A stretch of DNA of 64,000 nucleotides from DAIDKA01 sp963726995 (GTDB lineage: Bacteria; Pseudomonadota; Gammaproteobacteria; Steroidobacterales; Steroidobacteraceae). Position 1 is the stretch's first letter. Each line of letters begins with the position of its first letter. Below are positions 16,623 through 24,804 of the stretch, piece after piece. The notes below the pieces were generated by a model. That model ran no database searches. It had not been told where the DNA came from and saw only the letters and a program-made list of their open reading frames with translations. The position numbers and the translations under genes were made by a program. The stretch is from contig CAVSEP010000004.1 in NCBI GenBank assembly GCA_963726995.1, positions 1 to 64,000 on the forward strand, read 5' to 3'.

Positions 16623-19325
16623 TTACCGGCTGACCTGGAGGGTGGTTCCACCACCAAGGCCAAGGGGACCGCTGTCGGGGGAGACCACCTTGACCCAGAG
16701 GGCATCCTTGTCCTTGAAGTAGGAGGTCTCGCTGGCCTTGCGCAGCGCATCCAGGCTGGTCTGCTGCGTACCCGCGGCCGCTGTGTTGAAGCCCGGCAGC
16801 TGCAAGATCAGCCAGGAGCCTTTGTCCAGCTCCGACACCCGCAGGGACACGGACGGCCTTTCGGTAGTCACCTTGATCTCGGTGCCGGAGCGAACGTTGG
16901 TGCCCGTCAGATTGTAGTCCTTGCCATTGCGGCTGAGGATGACGGGCGGCAGGGCAGGGGCCGCACCGAAGCCGCCGGGTCGAGCACCCGGCGAGCCAGG
17001 ACCACCCGCGGCCAGCGCACCAGGACCGGCACCGGCGCCGGGACCCGCTGCTGCCCCAGGACCACCGGGCCCGCCGGGACCGGCGCCCGGGCCACGAGGG
17101 CCGCCGAATCCGCCACCACCGCCCGGGCCGCCAATATTCAGGCGCCCGACATCGCCCTTGCACACCGCAGCGTTCCAGTCGGGCTTGATCTCACAGGCTT
17201 CCGCATCGGCTGCGATGCTGTCGTTGACGCCATCGTTGATGAGAACGTAGGCATTGGGGCCAGCCCCGAGCGAACCGTCCTTGTCGCGGATCGCCGCGGT
17301 CTTGTAGGCCGAGCTGTTTCCATTGTCGCTGGCCCACCTGGCGTTGCCCTGCATCGGCGGGAAATACACCGGCTTGGCGTTCTCGAATTTCACGTGCTCG
17401 ATGGCGTTGTTGGAGCTGACCCCGAAGCTGGTAAACAGCAGGTACGAGAGGGCCCCGGTCTTGCGGGTGGCGTTGTCCTGGAAATTCACGAAGGTGGTGT
17501 TCACCACGTCATGACGCGCGTCGTAGTACTCGAAGCCGCGGATCGGGAAATCCGGCATCATCGGCTTCGGCAAGCTGCGGCCGTAAGCCTTTTCCGCGTC
17601 CGTCCTGGGGTTTCCGATGTTCTCGGTTTCGCCCACGAACAGCGAGTCAAGGACCCTTGACGTAAACGGGTCCTCAACACTAGCGCCACCGCCCAGGCCA
17701 GAGGCCTGCGTATAGCCGATGGCGTTGTCGGCCGACTTGATATTCCTGTATGTGCGAAATTCACCGCGACCCCAGAAGCCACCATTGCGGTTCTTATAGG
17801 CGGTGAGATCCTCGAAAACCACTTCCACCAACTTGCTGCGCGGGTCTGCCGGATTTTCACGGGCGAGATGCATGTTGCCGGTCACGCCGAAAGTGTTGTT
17901 GGCCGCGATGTTCCGATCCATCATGAACGCGTCGTAGTTGGAGTGGGCGACGTTGCCCTTGAACTCGCGGATATTCATGTTACGCGGCCAGGTGGCCTTG
18001 CTGATATCCGTGTCCGCGAACGCACCGTTCGGATGCTCTGGCAGTGACATCCAGAAGCCGTTCTCATCGGAACCGGCAGCCACGTTGTCGCGGTAGACGT
18101 TGTCCGGGTTGGTGATCCAGTAACTCGACACCGTGTTGTCGGAAGGGATCAGGACATCCTTGGAGGCCTGACCACTCACCCTGGCGGCCTGGCGATCCCC
18201 GTAGTTCGGGTTTTCTCCGGCTGCGGCAAGGTTGGTGGGGACACAGGGCTTGGAGGGATGGCACTTGGTCTGGATCGCCAGGTTGTGCACGAACTCGTTG
18301 CCGTGCTCGATGCCGTCCTCGAGGAAGAAGCAGTGGCCCACGGTGTTGTAGGTCACGTTGTTCTCCACGTGCACGAAGTTCGTGCCATGCACCGTCACGC
18401 AGCGGCTGTAGGTGTCGTGGAACGCGGAGTTCTTCACGTACTGGCCCGGCGCATCGCCCATCAGATGCCAGTGGATCGGATAGCGGGCCAGCTGCAGGTG
18501 CTGGCCCATGCGATTGAACTCCACGCCCGAGACATACATCTTGCTCGAGACCATCGCCATCACGTGGCCGCCGAAGAAGGTCTGTTCCGCATCGGGTGAT
18601 GCCTGGATCAGGATATTGCGCGTCAGCAAACCCACCTCGCCGCGCTCGTCCACCTCGTAGGTGATCTTGCCGAAGTGCATGTACTCCAGCTTCTGGTCGA
18701 GCGTGATCGTATTGCCATGGATGGCAGAGATGGTGCGCCGCTCGGCCTGCCGGGGATCAAAATCCGTCGAGGCCAGCACAATCATGTCCCCGACCCGCCA
18801 TTGAGCGGCATTGAGAACCTCGATCGAGTTGCTGCCGGCCTCCGCCGTGCTGGCGAGCTTGGTCCAGGTGTTCGTCCGGTCTCCGTGCAGGTTCAGCGTT
18901 CCGCCCGCGACCATGATCCCGCGATCCCCCATGCCCATCAGCTGTTCATCCTTGACGTTGTCGGTGAGGGTGATGGTCGCCTTGTGCGTGTGGGGCTTGG
19001 CCTCGGTGCCGACTTCCAGCTCCCCGTGCAACATGATCCACTCGGTGGTCAGTTCCAGGTCGGACTTGTCCGAGAAGCTGAGCTTGCCGTGGATCGTCAC
19101 ACCGTTCAGCGCCGGCGGACTGACATCCAGGAGCACATGCTTGTCTTTTGGAATATCGACCTGCTCACCGGCCACCGGCACCTTGTGATGCGGCCAGGTG
19201 GCAGGATCCGACCAGCGCGTCGCCTTCGCCGACTGCTGCGCTGCATCAACGCCGGTGAATACGCCGGCGAGAAGGAACGCCGGAATCAGCAACACAAGAA
19301 GCAACGAGCGATTCTTTTTACTCAT
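16623..19325 (-). CDS. Secreted G8-domain / CEMIP-like beta-helix protein, copy C
   Basis: A 900-residue paralogue with signal peptide (1-28), G8 domain (from RWSDPATWPHH), beta-helix with YPIHWHLMGD, CVTVHG and HCFFLEDGIEHGN, then a ~60-residue collagen-like Gly/Pro/Ala linker (coded roughly 16955-17150) and the C-terminal domain ending QVSR. The ATG at 19325 is preferred; an in-frame GTG lies one codon earlier, and GGGGG is just upstream. It is close to copy D over the first ~370 residues (about eight differences seen) but more distant from A and B. Late in the protein the order ITNPDNVYRDNVAAGSDENGFW, HSNY and SLFVGETENIGN follows animal CEMIP2 as I recall it. Role inferred: extracellular polysaccharide binding or cleavage. 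Confidence 0.87.
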   Translation of the reverse strand: MSKKNRSLLLVLLIPAFLLAGVFTGVDAAQQSAKATRWSDPATWPHHKVPVAGEQVDIPKDKHVLLDVSPPALNGVTIHGKLSFSDKSDLELTTEWIMLHGELEVGTEAKPHTHKATITLTDNVKDEQLMGMGDRGIMVAGGTLNLHGDRTNTWTKLASTAEAGSNSIEVLNAAQWRVGDMIVLASTDFDPRQAERRTISAIHGNTITLDQKLEYMHFGKITYEVDERGEVGLLTRNILIQASPDAEQTFFGGHVMAMVSSKMYVSGVEFNRMGQHLQLARYPIHWHLMGDAPGQYVKNSAFHDTYSRCVTVHGTNFVHVENNVTYNTVGHCFFLEDGIEHGNEFVHNLAIQTKCHPSKPCVPTNLAAAGENPNYGDRQAARVSGQASKDVLIPSDNTVSSYWITNPDNVYRDNVAAGSDENGFWMSLPEHPNGAFADTDISKATWPRNMNIREFKGNVAHSNYDAFMMDRNIAANNTFGVTGNMHLARENPADPRSKLVEVVFEDLTAYKNRNGGFWGRGEFRTYRNIKSADNAIGYTQASGLGGGASVEDPFTSRVLDSLFVGETENIGNPRTDAEKAYGRSLPKPMMPDFPIRGFEYYDARHDVVNTTFVNFQDNATRKTGALSYLLFTSFGVSSNNAIEHVKFENAKPVYFPPMQGNARWASDNGNSSAYKTAAIRDKDGSLGAGPNAYVLINDGVNDSIAADAEACEIKPDWNAAVCKGDVGRLNIGGPGGGGGFGGPRGPGAGPGGPGGPGAAAGPGAGAGPGALAAGGPGSPGARPGGFGAAPALPPVILSRNGKDYNLTGTNVRSGTEIKVTTERPSVSLRVSELDKGSWLILQLPGFNTAAAGTQQTSLDALRKASETSYFKDKDALWVKVVSPDSGPLGLGGGTTLQVSR

Positions 19326-19594
19326 CACATCAACCCCCTACCCGAAAACGATCTGGTACTTGAGGCACAGACCATAGCCGATTGCCCGGCGCTCGGCGTA
19401 GCGCGATCGCATCAGTCCTGTGTCCAAGTGTCGCAGAGCATGGCGCGATAGCCAGGCACCCTTAACGAATAGGGCTCCGTCACAAAACCGTGTTGGCAGT
19501 ACCGGCGCCGGTCGGCCAAAGGCAGCGAATGAACCATGTCATAGTATTGTTATATCAGTGGCTAAGTCGATTACCACCATCTATACTGATCATT

Positions 19595-20116
19595 ATGGAA
19601 CTGAAAAGCACATCCGATGCAGTCGCCAGGCTAGGCGGAAACTTGCGTGTCGCGCGTAAGCGTCGGGGGCTGCGCATTGTGGATCTGGCGCAAGCCGCCC
19701 AATGCAGTCAGGACACAGTGCGCCGCTTGGAGAGTGGAGACCCAGGGGTCTCTCTCGGGGTGCTCGCTCGCGTCATGGCGGCGGTCGGTTGCGCGCAGGA
19801 GTTAGCATTGATGATGGATGCAGCGAGGGATGCTGGCGGGCTACAGAGCGAGGTGCAGCGCCTACCTCAGCGCGTGCGGCGATCGCTACTTCCCGTCGAA
19901 AAAATCTCCGCAGAACAGTTCTGGATCGAGAAGCGCGCGAGGCAGGCTGCTTCCCACGACCGCGTAGCCAAGGGCGAAATCCCGCAAAGCGCCCTGTTCA
20001 CGTTCAGCAAGGAGCAGTTACGTGGTGCCCAGTTCAAATGGCCTGAGGGCGGTTTCTCGGCGCGGGAGGACGATGATGGCCGGGAAGAACGTTCAGCTTC
20101 CGCTCTCCAGCGATGA
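19595..20116 (+). CDS. XRE-type helix-turn-helix regulator / antitoxin candidate
   Basis: A 173-residue protein starting MELKSTSDAVARLGGN. Residues about 10-65 form an XRE/Cro-type helix-turn-helix (NLRVARKRRGLRIVDLAQAAQCSQDTVRRLESGDPGVSLGVLARVMAAVG); the C-terminal part is Arg-rich and helical. The frame extends upstream to 19490, but the added residues are not domain-like. No ribosome site precedes the ATG, and a TATACT element at 19582-19587 sits 7 bp before it, suggesting a leaderless message. Its end overlaps the next gene by 41 bp. The pairing resembles antitoxin/nucleotidyltransferase modules, in which the first gene represses the operon and neutralises the second product. Confidence 0.75.
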   Translation: MELKSTSDAVARLGGNLRVARKRRGLRIVDLAQAAQCSQDTVRRLESGDPGVSLGVLARVMAAVGCAQELALMMDAARDAGGLQSEVQRLPQRVRRSLLPVEKISAEQFWIEKRARQAASHDRVAKGEIPQSALFTFSKEQLRGAQFKWPEGGFSAREDDDGREERSASALQR

Positions 20117-20834
20117 AATACGCCAGGTCATAGAAAGCTGCAGCTCGGAAGCCGTACTGGTTGGAGGCCAGGCGCTTTCCATTTGGAGCGAGATTTACGG
20201 CGTGCCGCCACCCGCCGAGCTATCGAGCGGCATTAGCGCGGACGTTGATTTCATCGGTTCCCTCAGTACTGCCAGAGCACTTGGAAAGGCACTTAACAAG
20301 AGAGGCGGGAACTGGAAGCTGCACGAGGTTACCCCCGGCGATTTCACGCCACAGACCGCGAAACTCAGTCTCACGGTGATGAATGAAGGCTACAAGGAAA
20401 TAGACTTTCTGTGGGCTATCGTGGGTGTCGACACCGATCAGGCAAGAAGTCGAGCCGTTGAAATGACGCTTCCTTCCATCTCACGAAGTGTAAAGGTCAT
20501 TCACCCACTGGACTTGCTGGCCAGCAAGTTACACAACCTCGCCTCACTACCCGAGAAATGCGATGACCATGGCATCGCGCAGGCACGACTTGCCATCAGC
20601 GTCGTCCGATCTTTCATCTCCCAGGCACACAAGGACCTGAAAGAGCGCGAAGTCTTTCCTTTTGTCGAGGAAGTCCGCCGGATCGCGCTAGATAAGAAAC
20701 TCGATCACGTCTATGACGAATACGGATTCGACGTACTTTCAGCCGTCCCTCACGAGATATTCGAGGACGAGAACTTTCAGTCCAAGCGCTGGCCGCAGAT
20801 CCGGGCGCTGGTGGCCGAACGTCGAACTCGATAG
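20076..20834 (+). CDS. Nucleotidyltransferase-fold protein (AbiEii/MNT-like), toxin candidate
   Basis: A 252-residue protein. VLVGGQALSIW followed ~25 residues later by SADVDFI matches the nucleotidyltransferase signature (Gly-Gly, then D-x-D on the next strand); KVIHPLDLLASKLHNL is typical of AbiEii-like and related toxins, in which a conserved Lys follows. These enzymes transfer NMP to RNA or protein. The start was chosen at 20076 because GGAGGA ends 5 bases upstream; ATG 20073 is adjacent, and an in-frame start at 20022 is also possible. It overlaps the XRE gene, so translation is likely coupled. It is oriented toward G8 copy D and placed between two G8 paralogues. Confidence 0.72.
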   Translation: MAGKNVQLPLSSDEIRQVIESCSSEAVLVGGQALSIWSEIYGVPPPAELSSGISADVDFIGSLSTARALGKALNKRGGNWKLHEVTPGDFTPQTAKLSLTVMNEGYKEIDFLWAIVGVDTDQARSRAVEMTLPSISRSVKVIHPLDLLASKLHNLASLPEKCDDHGIAQARLAISVVRSFISQAHKDLKEREVFPFVEEVRRIALDKKLDHVYDEYGFDVLSAVPHEIFEDENFQSKRWPQIRALVAERRTR

Positions 20835-20870
20835 CGAAAGGCGCCGCTGGGCCTGATCCAATCGCGCTCC

Positions 20871-20928
20871 CTTGCCGTAGGCCAACACTCGCCCGTCGTT
20901 CCGGGCCGGGGGTTGCTCATACGGCAAG
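20871..20928. other. Inverted repeat between convergent genes
   Basis: CTTGCCGTA (20871-20879) and TACGGCAAG (20920-20928) are perfect inverted arms around a 40-base GC-rich loop that can itself fold (CCGGGCCGGG). It sits between the convergent stops of the nucleotidyltransferase gene and G8 copy D and may act in termination; there is no clear T-tract. Confidence 0.4.
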
Positions 20929-20937
20929 GACTGCCGC

Positions 20938-23613
20938 TTAGCGGCTGACCAGCAGGCTGGTTCCCCCACCAGGGCCACCGCCAATGGGGCCTTGAGCACC
21001 GTTGCCGTTGGAAACCACCTTGACCCACAGCGCCTCCTTGTCCTTGAAGTAGGAGGTGTCGCTGGCCTTGCGCAGCGCATCGAGGCTCGTCTGCTGCGTA
21101 CCCGAGGCCGCTGTGTTGAAGCCCAGCAGCTGGAAGATCACCCACGAGCCCGCATCCATTTCCGTCAGGGTGAGGTTCAAGGACGGCCTTTCGGTGGTCA
21201 CCTTGATCTCAGTACCCGCCCGGACGTTGCCTGAATTGAAGCTGTAGTCCCGGCCATTGCGGCTGAGGGTGACGGGCGGCTGGGGAGGACCTCGACCTGC
21301 ACCCGGCGCCACGGTGATGGGGGCCACTGCGCCAGGACCACCCGCACCTGGGCCCGCACCTGCACCGGCGCCAAGGGTTGAGAGACCAACAGCGCCAGGA
21401 CCCGCGGGGCCACCCGGACCGGTACCCGGGGGACGGGGGCCGAAGCCGCCGCCGCCAAAACTCAAGCGTCCGACATCGCCCCGGCACACCGCAGCGTTCC
21501 AGTCGGGCTTGATCTCACAGGCCTGCGCGTCGGTTGCAATACTGTCGTTGGGCCCGTCGTTGAGGAGAATGTAGGAATTGGGGATGCCGCTGACCGAGCC
21601 GTCCTTGTCGTGGATCGCCGCAGCCTTCCAAGCCACAGCGTTTAAATTGTCGTTGCCCCACTTGCGCTCCATCGGCGGGAAATACACCGGCTTGGCGTTG
21701 ATGAATTTCGCACCCTCGATGGAGTTTTCGGTACTGACCCCGGCGCTCGTATACATCAGGTAGGTGAGCGCTCCGGTCTTGCGAGTGGCGTTGTCCTGGA
21801 AATTGACAAAGGTGTCATTCACCACGTCATGACGGTAGTCGTAGTACTCGTAGCCGCGGATCGGGAAGTCCGGCATCATCGGCTTCGGCAGGCTGCGGCC
21901 GTAAGCCTTTTCCGCGTCCGTCCTGGGGTTGCCGATGTTCTCGGTTTCGCCCACGAACAGCGAGTCAACGACTCTTGAGGTGAAGGGGTCACGACCGGCC
22001 GAGCCCGAGGCATGCGTATAATCCATGGCGTTGTCGGCCATCTTCGCGTTCCTGAATACGTGCATCTCACCGCGGCCCCAGATACCGCCATTGCGGTTCT
22101 TGTAGGAGGTGAGATTCTCGAAGTTCGTTTCCACCGTCCTGCTGGTCGCGTCAGCGGGATTTTCCTTGGGCATATGCGCGTTGCCGGTCACGCCGAAAGT
22201 GTTATTGGGGTTGATGTTCCGGTCGAACATGAAACCATCGTAGTTTGAGTGGGCGACGTTGCCCTTGAACTCACGAAATGGCGTGCGACGCGGCCAGGTG
22301 GCCTTGCTGATATCCGTGTCTACAAACGCACCGTTCGGATGCTCGGGCAGTGACATCCAGAAGCCGTTCTCGTCGGAACCGGCAGCCACGTTGTCGCGGT
22401 AGACGTTGTCCGGATTGGTGATCCAGTAACTCGACACCGTGTTGTCCGAGGGCAGCAGGACATCCTTGGAGGCCTGACCACTCACCCTGATGGCCTGGCG
22501 ATTCTCGAAGTTCGGGTTCTCTCCGGCGGCGGCGAGCTGGGTCGGGACACAGGGCTTGGAGGTATGGCACTTGGTCTGGATCGCCAGGTTGTGCACGAAC
22601 TCGTTGCCGTGCTCGATGCCGTCCTCGAGAAAGAAGCAGTGGCCCACGGTGTTGTAGGTCACGTTGTTCTCCACGTGCACGAAGTTGGTGCCATGCACCG
22701 TCACGCAGCGGTTGTAGGTGTCGTGGAACGCGGAGTTCTTCACGTACTGGCCCGGCGCATCCCCGACCAGATGCCAGTGGATCGGATAGCGGGCCAGCTG
22801 CAGGTGCTGGCCCATGCGATTGAACTCCACGCCCGAGACATACATCTTGCTCGAGACCATCGCCATCACGTGGCCGCCGAAGAAGGTCTGTTCCGCATCG
22901 GGTGATGCCTGGATCAGGATATTGCGCGTCAGCAACCCCACCTCGCCGCGCTCGTCCACCTCATAGGTGATCTTGCCGAAGTGCATGTACTCCAGCTTCT
23001 GATCCAGCGTGATCGTATTGCCATGGATGGCAGAGATGGTGCGCCGCTCGGCCTGCCGGGGATCAAAATCCGTCGAGGCCAGCACAATCGTATCCCCGAC
23101 CCGCCATTGAGCGGCATTGAGAACCTCGATCGAGTTGCTGCCGGCCTCCGCCGTGCTGGCGAGCTTAGTCCAGGTGTTCGTCCGGTCTCCGTGCAGGTTC
23201 AGCATTCCGCCCGCGACCATGATCCCGCGATCCCCCATGCCCATCAGCTGCTCATCCTTGACGTTGTCGGTGAGGGTGATGGTCGCCCTGTGCGTGTGGG
23301 GCTTGGCCTCGGTGCCGACTTCCAGCTCCCCGTGCAACATGATCCACTCGGTGGTCAGTTCCAGGTCGGACTTGTCCGAGAAGCTGAGCTTGCCGTGGAT
23401 CGTCACACCGTTCAGCGCCGGCGGACTGACATCCAGGAGCACATGCTTGTCTTTTGGAATATCGACCAGCTCGCCGGCAACCGGCACCTTGTGATTTGGC
23501 CAGGTGGCTGGATCAGACCAGCGCCTCGCCGGCTGCTGCGCTGCATCAGCGCCGGCGAAAAGGAAACCGGAAAGCACCGACAAAAGCAGCAACGAGCGAG
23601 ATTGCTTTCGCAT
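20938..23613 (-). CDS. Secreted G8-domain / CEMIP-like beta-helix protein, copy D
   Basis: An 891-residue paralogue from the ATG at 23613 (MRKQSRSLLLLSVLSGFLFAGADA), with GGGGG about 8 bases upstream; a longer frame to 23742 adds non-signal sequence. Order: signal peptide (1-24), G8 domain (from RWSDPATWPNHK), beta-helix with YPIHWHLVGD, CVTVHG and HCFFLEDGIEHGNE, a Gly/Pro/Ala collagen-like linker (coded roughly 21275-21465), then the ~100-residue C-terminal domain ending LVSR. It is nearly identical to copy C across the G8 domain and early helix, then diverges in the loop after KCHTSKPC, the middle of the helix and the linker. It is divergent from a secreted protein gene at 23821 and separated from copy C by the XRE/nucleotidyltransferase pair. 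Confidence 0.87.
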   Translation of the reverse strand: MRKQSRSLLLLSVLSGFLFAGADAAQQPARRWSDPATWPNHKVPVAGELVDIPKDKHVLLDVSPPALNGVTIHGKLSFSDKSDLELTTEWIMLHGELEVGTEAKPHTHRATITLTDNVKDEQLMGMGDRGIMVAGGMLNLHGDRTNTWTKLASTAEAGSNSIEVLNAAQWRVGDTIVLASTDFDPRQAERRTISAIHGNTITLDQKLEYMHFGKITYEVDERGEVGLLTRNILIQASPDAEQTFFGGHVMAMVSSKMYVSGVEFNRMGQHLQLARYPIHWHLVGDAPGQYVKNSAFHDTYNRCVTVHGTNFVHVENNVTYNTVGHCFFLEDGIEHGNEFVHNLAIQTKCHTSKPCVPTQLAAAGENPNFENRQAIRVSGQASKDVLLPSDNTVSSYWITNPDNVYRDNVAAGSDENGFWMSLPEHPNGAFVDTDISKATWPRRTPFREFKGNVAHSNYDGFMFDRNINPNNTFGVTGNAHMPKENPADATSRTVETNFENLTSYKNRNGGIWGRGEMHVFRNAKMADNAMDYTHASGSAGRDPFTSRVVDSLFVGETENIGNPRTDAEKAYGRSLPKPMMPDFPIRGYEYYDYRHDVVNDTFVNFQDNATRKTGALTYLMYTSAGVSTENSIEGAKFINAKPVYFPPMERKWGNDNLNAVAWKAAAIHDKDGSVSGIPNSYILLNDGPNDSIATDAQACEIKPDWNAAVCRGDVGRLSFGGGGFGPRPPGTGPGGPAGPGAVGLSTLGAGAGAGPGAGGPGAVAPITVAPGAGRGPPQPPVTLSRNGRDYSFNSGNVRAGTEIKVTTERPSLNLTLTEMDAGSWVIFQLLGFNTAASGTQQTSLDALRKASDTSYFKDKEALWVKVVSNGNGAQGPIGGGPGGGTSLLVSR

Positions 23614-23820
23614 GGCATCGACCCCCAGCTTGACCACGGAATTCTTGAGTCGCAGAGAATAGCGCGATCGTCCGCGGAAAGATTCCATGTCGGGACCGCA
23701 GCAGGGCAAAGCAGACTTGACCAGCTTGCGGCTCAAGGCCACCTATGGCTGCCGTATTACGGACGCGGGCGCGAAATCGCCATACAATGCACGCGAAGAA
23801 CCCGGGGGGGGGATGCGCAA

Positions 23821-24735
23821 ATGAGAAGAGAAAAAGTAACAGTCACCATCATGTTCTGCTCAATCGTCCTGGCGGGCGCGGCCTTCGCGTCAAATGCCAG
23901 GGCGGAATGCAGCCGTAAGATGCTCCAGAAGCTGACCGACACCTATGTCAAGGCCCAAACGGCCGGCAAGGCCACCATGCTTTCCTTCGCAGCCAAGTCG
24001 TTTTACGGGGAGAACGACAAGGCCATGGACGTTGCCGAGGGCGTGCTGGCCGGACCCCTGACAGTCGACTTCACCCGCAGCTTCTACGACACGACGCAAT
24101 GCGCCACCTTCACGGAGCTGGTGGGGGCCACGGACCCGCACCCGTACGTGATCCACACGCGCATGGAGGCGACCAAGGGCGGCAAGGTGTCGAAGCTGGA
24201 GTCAAGGGTGACGCACGAGGGTGACTGGGCGTTCGGCGCGGCCGAGCACCTTCGCTTCACGCAGGCGGAGAAGTGGGACGAGATCCCCAAGGACAAACGC
24301 GACACGCGAACGGTCATCCAGGCGGTGGCCGACGCCTACTTGGACAATTGGGGGGACCCGACGATCAAGGTGCCGCATGGCACGCCCTGCGCCCGGCTCG
24401 AAGGCCGCATGTACACGGGCACCCGGAATCCGGAGGGAAATACATGCAACATGGGGGCGTTCCCGCAGAAGCTCAAAGTGAGCCAGCGCCGCTACGTCAT
24501 TGACGAGACCATCGGCGCCGTTGACATCTTCAGCGACTTCCCCTGGATCGATGCCGGACTGCCCCCCGACCAGCCGGGGACCCCGACCAGCAACCAGTTT
24601 CGGGTTGAGGGCGGCATGACTCGCTACATCCACGAGGTCACGGTTTGCACGACACCAAAGTGTGGGAGAGGCAGGCCGCCGGGGGCACCGGGGTCAGCAC
24701 CGGGCGGGGCGGGTTCAGCACCGGCGGCCAAATAG
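23821..24735 (+). CDS. Secreted protein of unknown function
   Basis: A 304-residue protein with a clear signal peptide (MRREKVTVTIMFCSIVLAGAAFASNARA, cleavage before ECSR). The mature part begins with a helix (KMLQKLTDTYVKAQTAG) and later has VADAYLDNWGDP, VPHGTPCARLEGRMYTG, CNMG and RRYVIDETIGAVDIFSDF, with several Cys that could pair in the periplasm. The pattern recalls DUF8021-like proteins and a possible NTF2/SnoaL-like fold, but I cannot assign a family with confidence. The C-terminal ~30 residues are Gly/Pro/Ala-rich like the G8 linkers. The frame runs upstream through antisense of the G8 gene; only the part from this ATG is real. It is divergent from G8 copy D with 207 bp between. Confidence 0.7.
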   Translation: MRREKVTVTIMFCSIVLAGAAFASNARAECSRKMLQKLTDTYVKAQTAGKATMLSFAAKSFYGENDKAMDVAEGVLAGPLTVDFTRSFYDTTQCATFTELVGATDPHPYVIHTRMEATKGGKVSKLESRVTHEGDWAFGAAEHLRFTQAEKWDEIPKDKRDTRTVIQAVADAYLDNWGDPTIKVPHGTPCARLEGRMYTGTRNPEGNTCNMGAFPQKLKVSQRRYVIDETIGAVDIFSDFPWIDAGLPPDQPGTPTSNQFRVEGGMTRYIHEVTVCTTPKCGRGRPPGAPGSAPGGAGSAPAAK

Positions 24736-24804
24736 TCTGTTGAGTCCGGGGTAGCCCGTTCCGACAGACCAAGGAGGGTCTGCGCGTCGCAGACGCCTCG
24801 GCGG

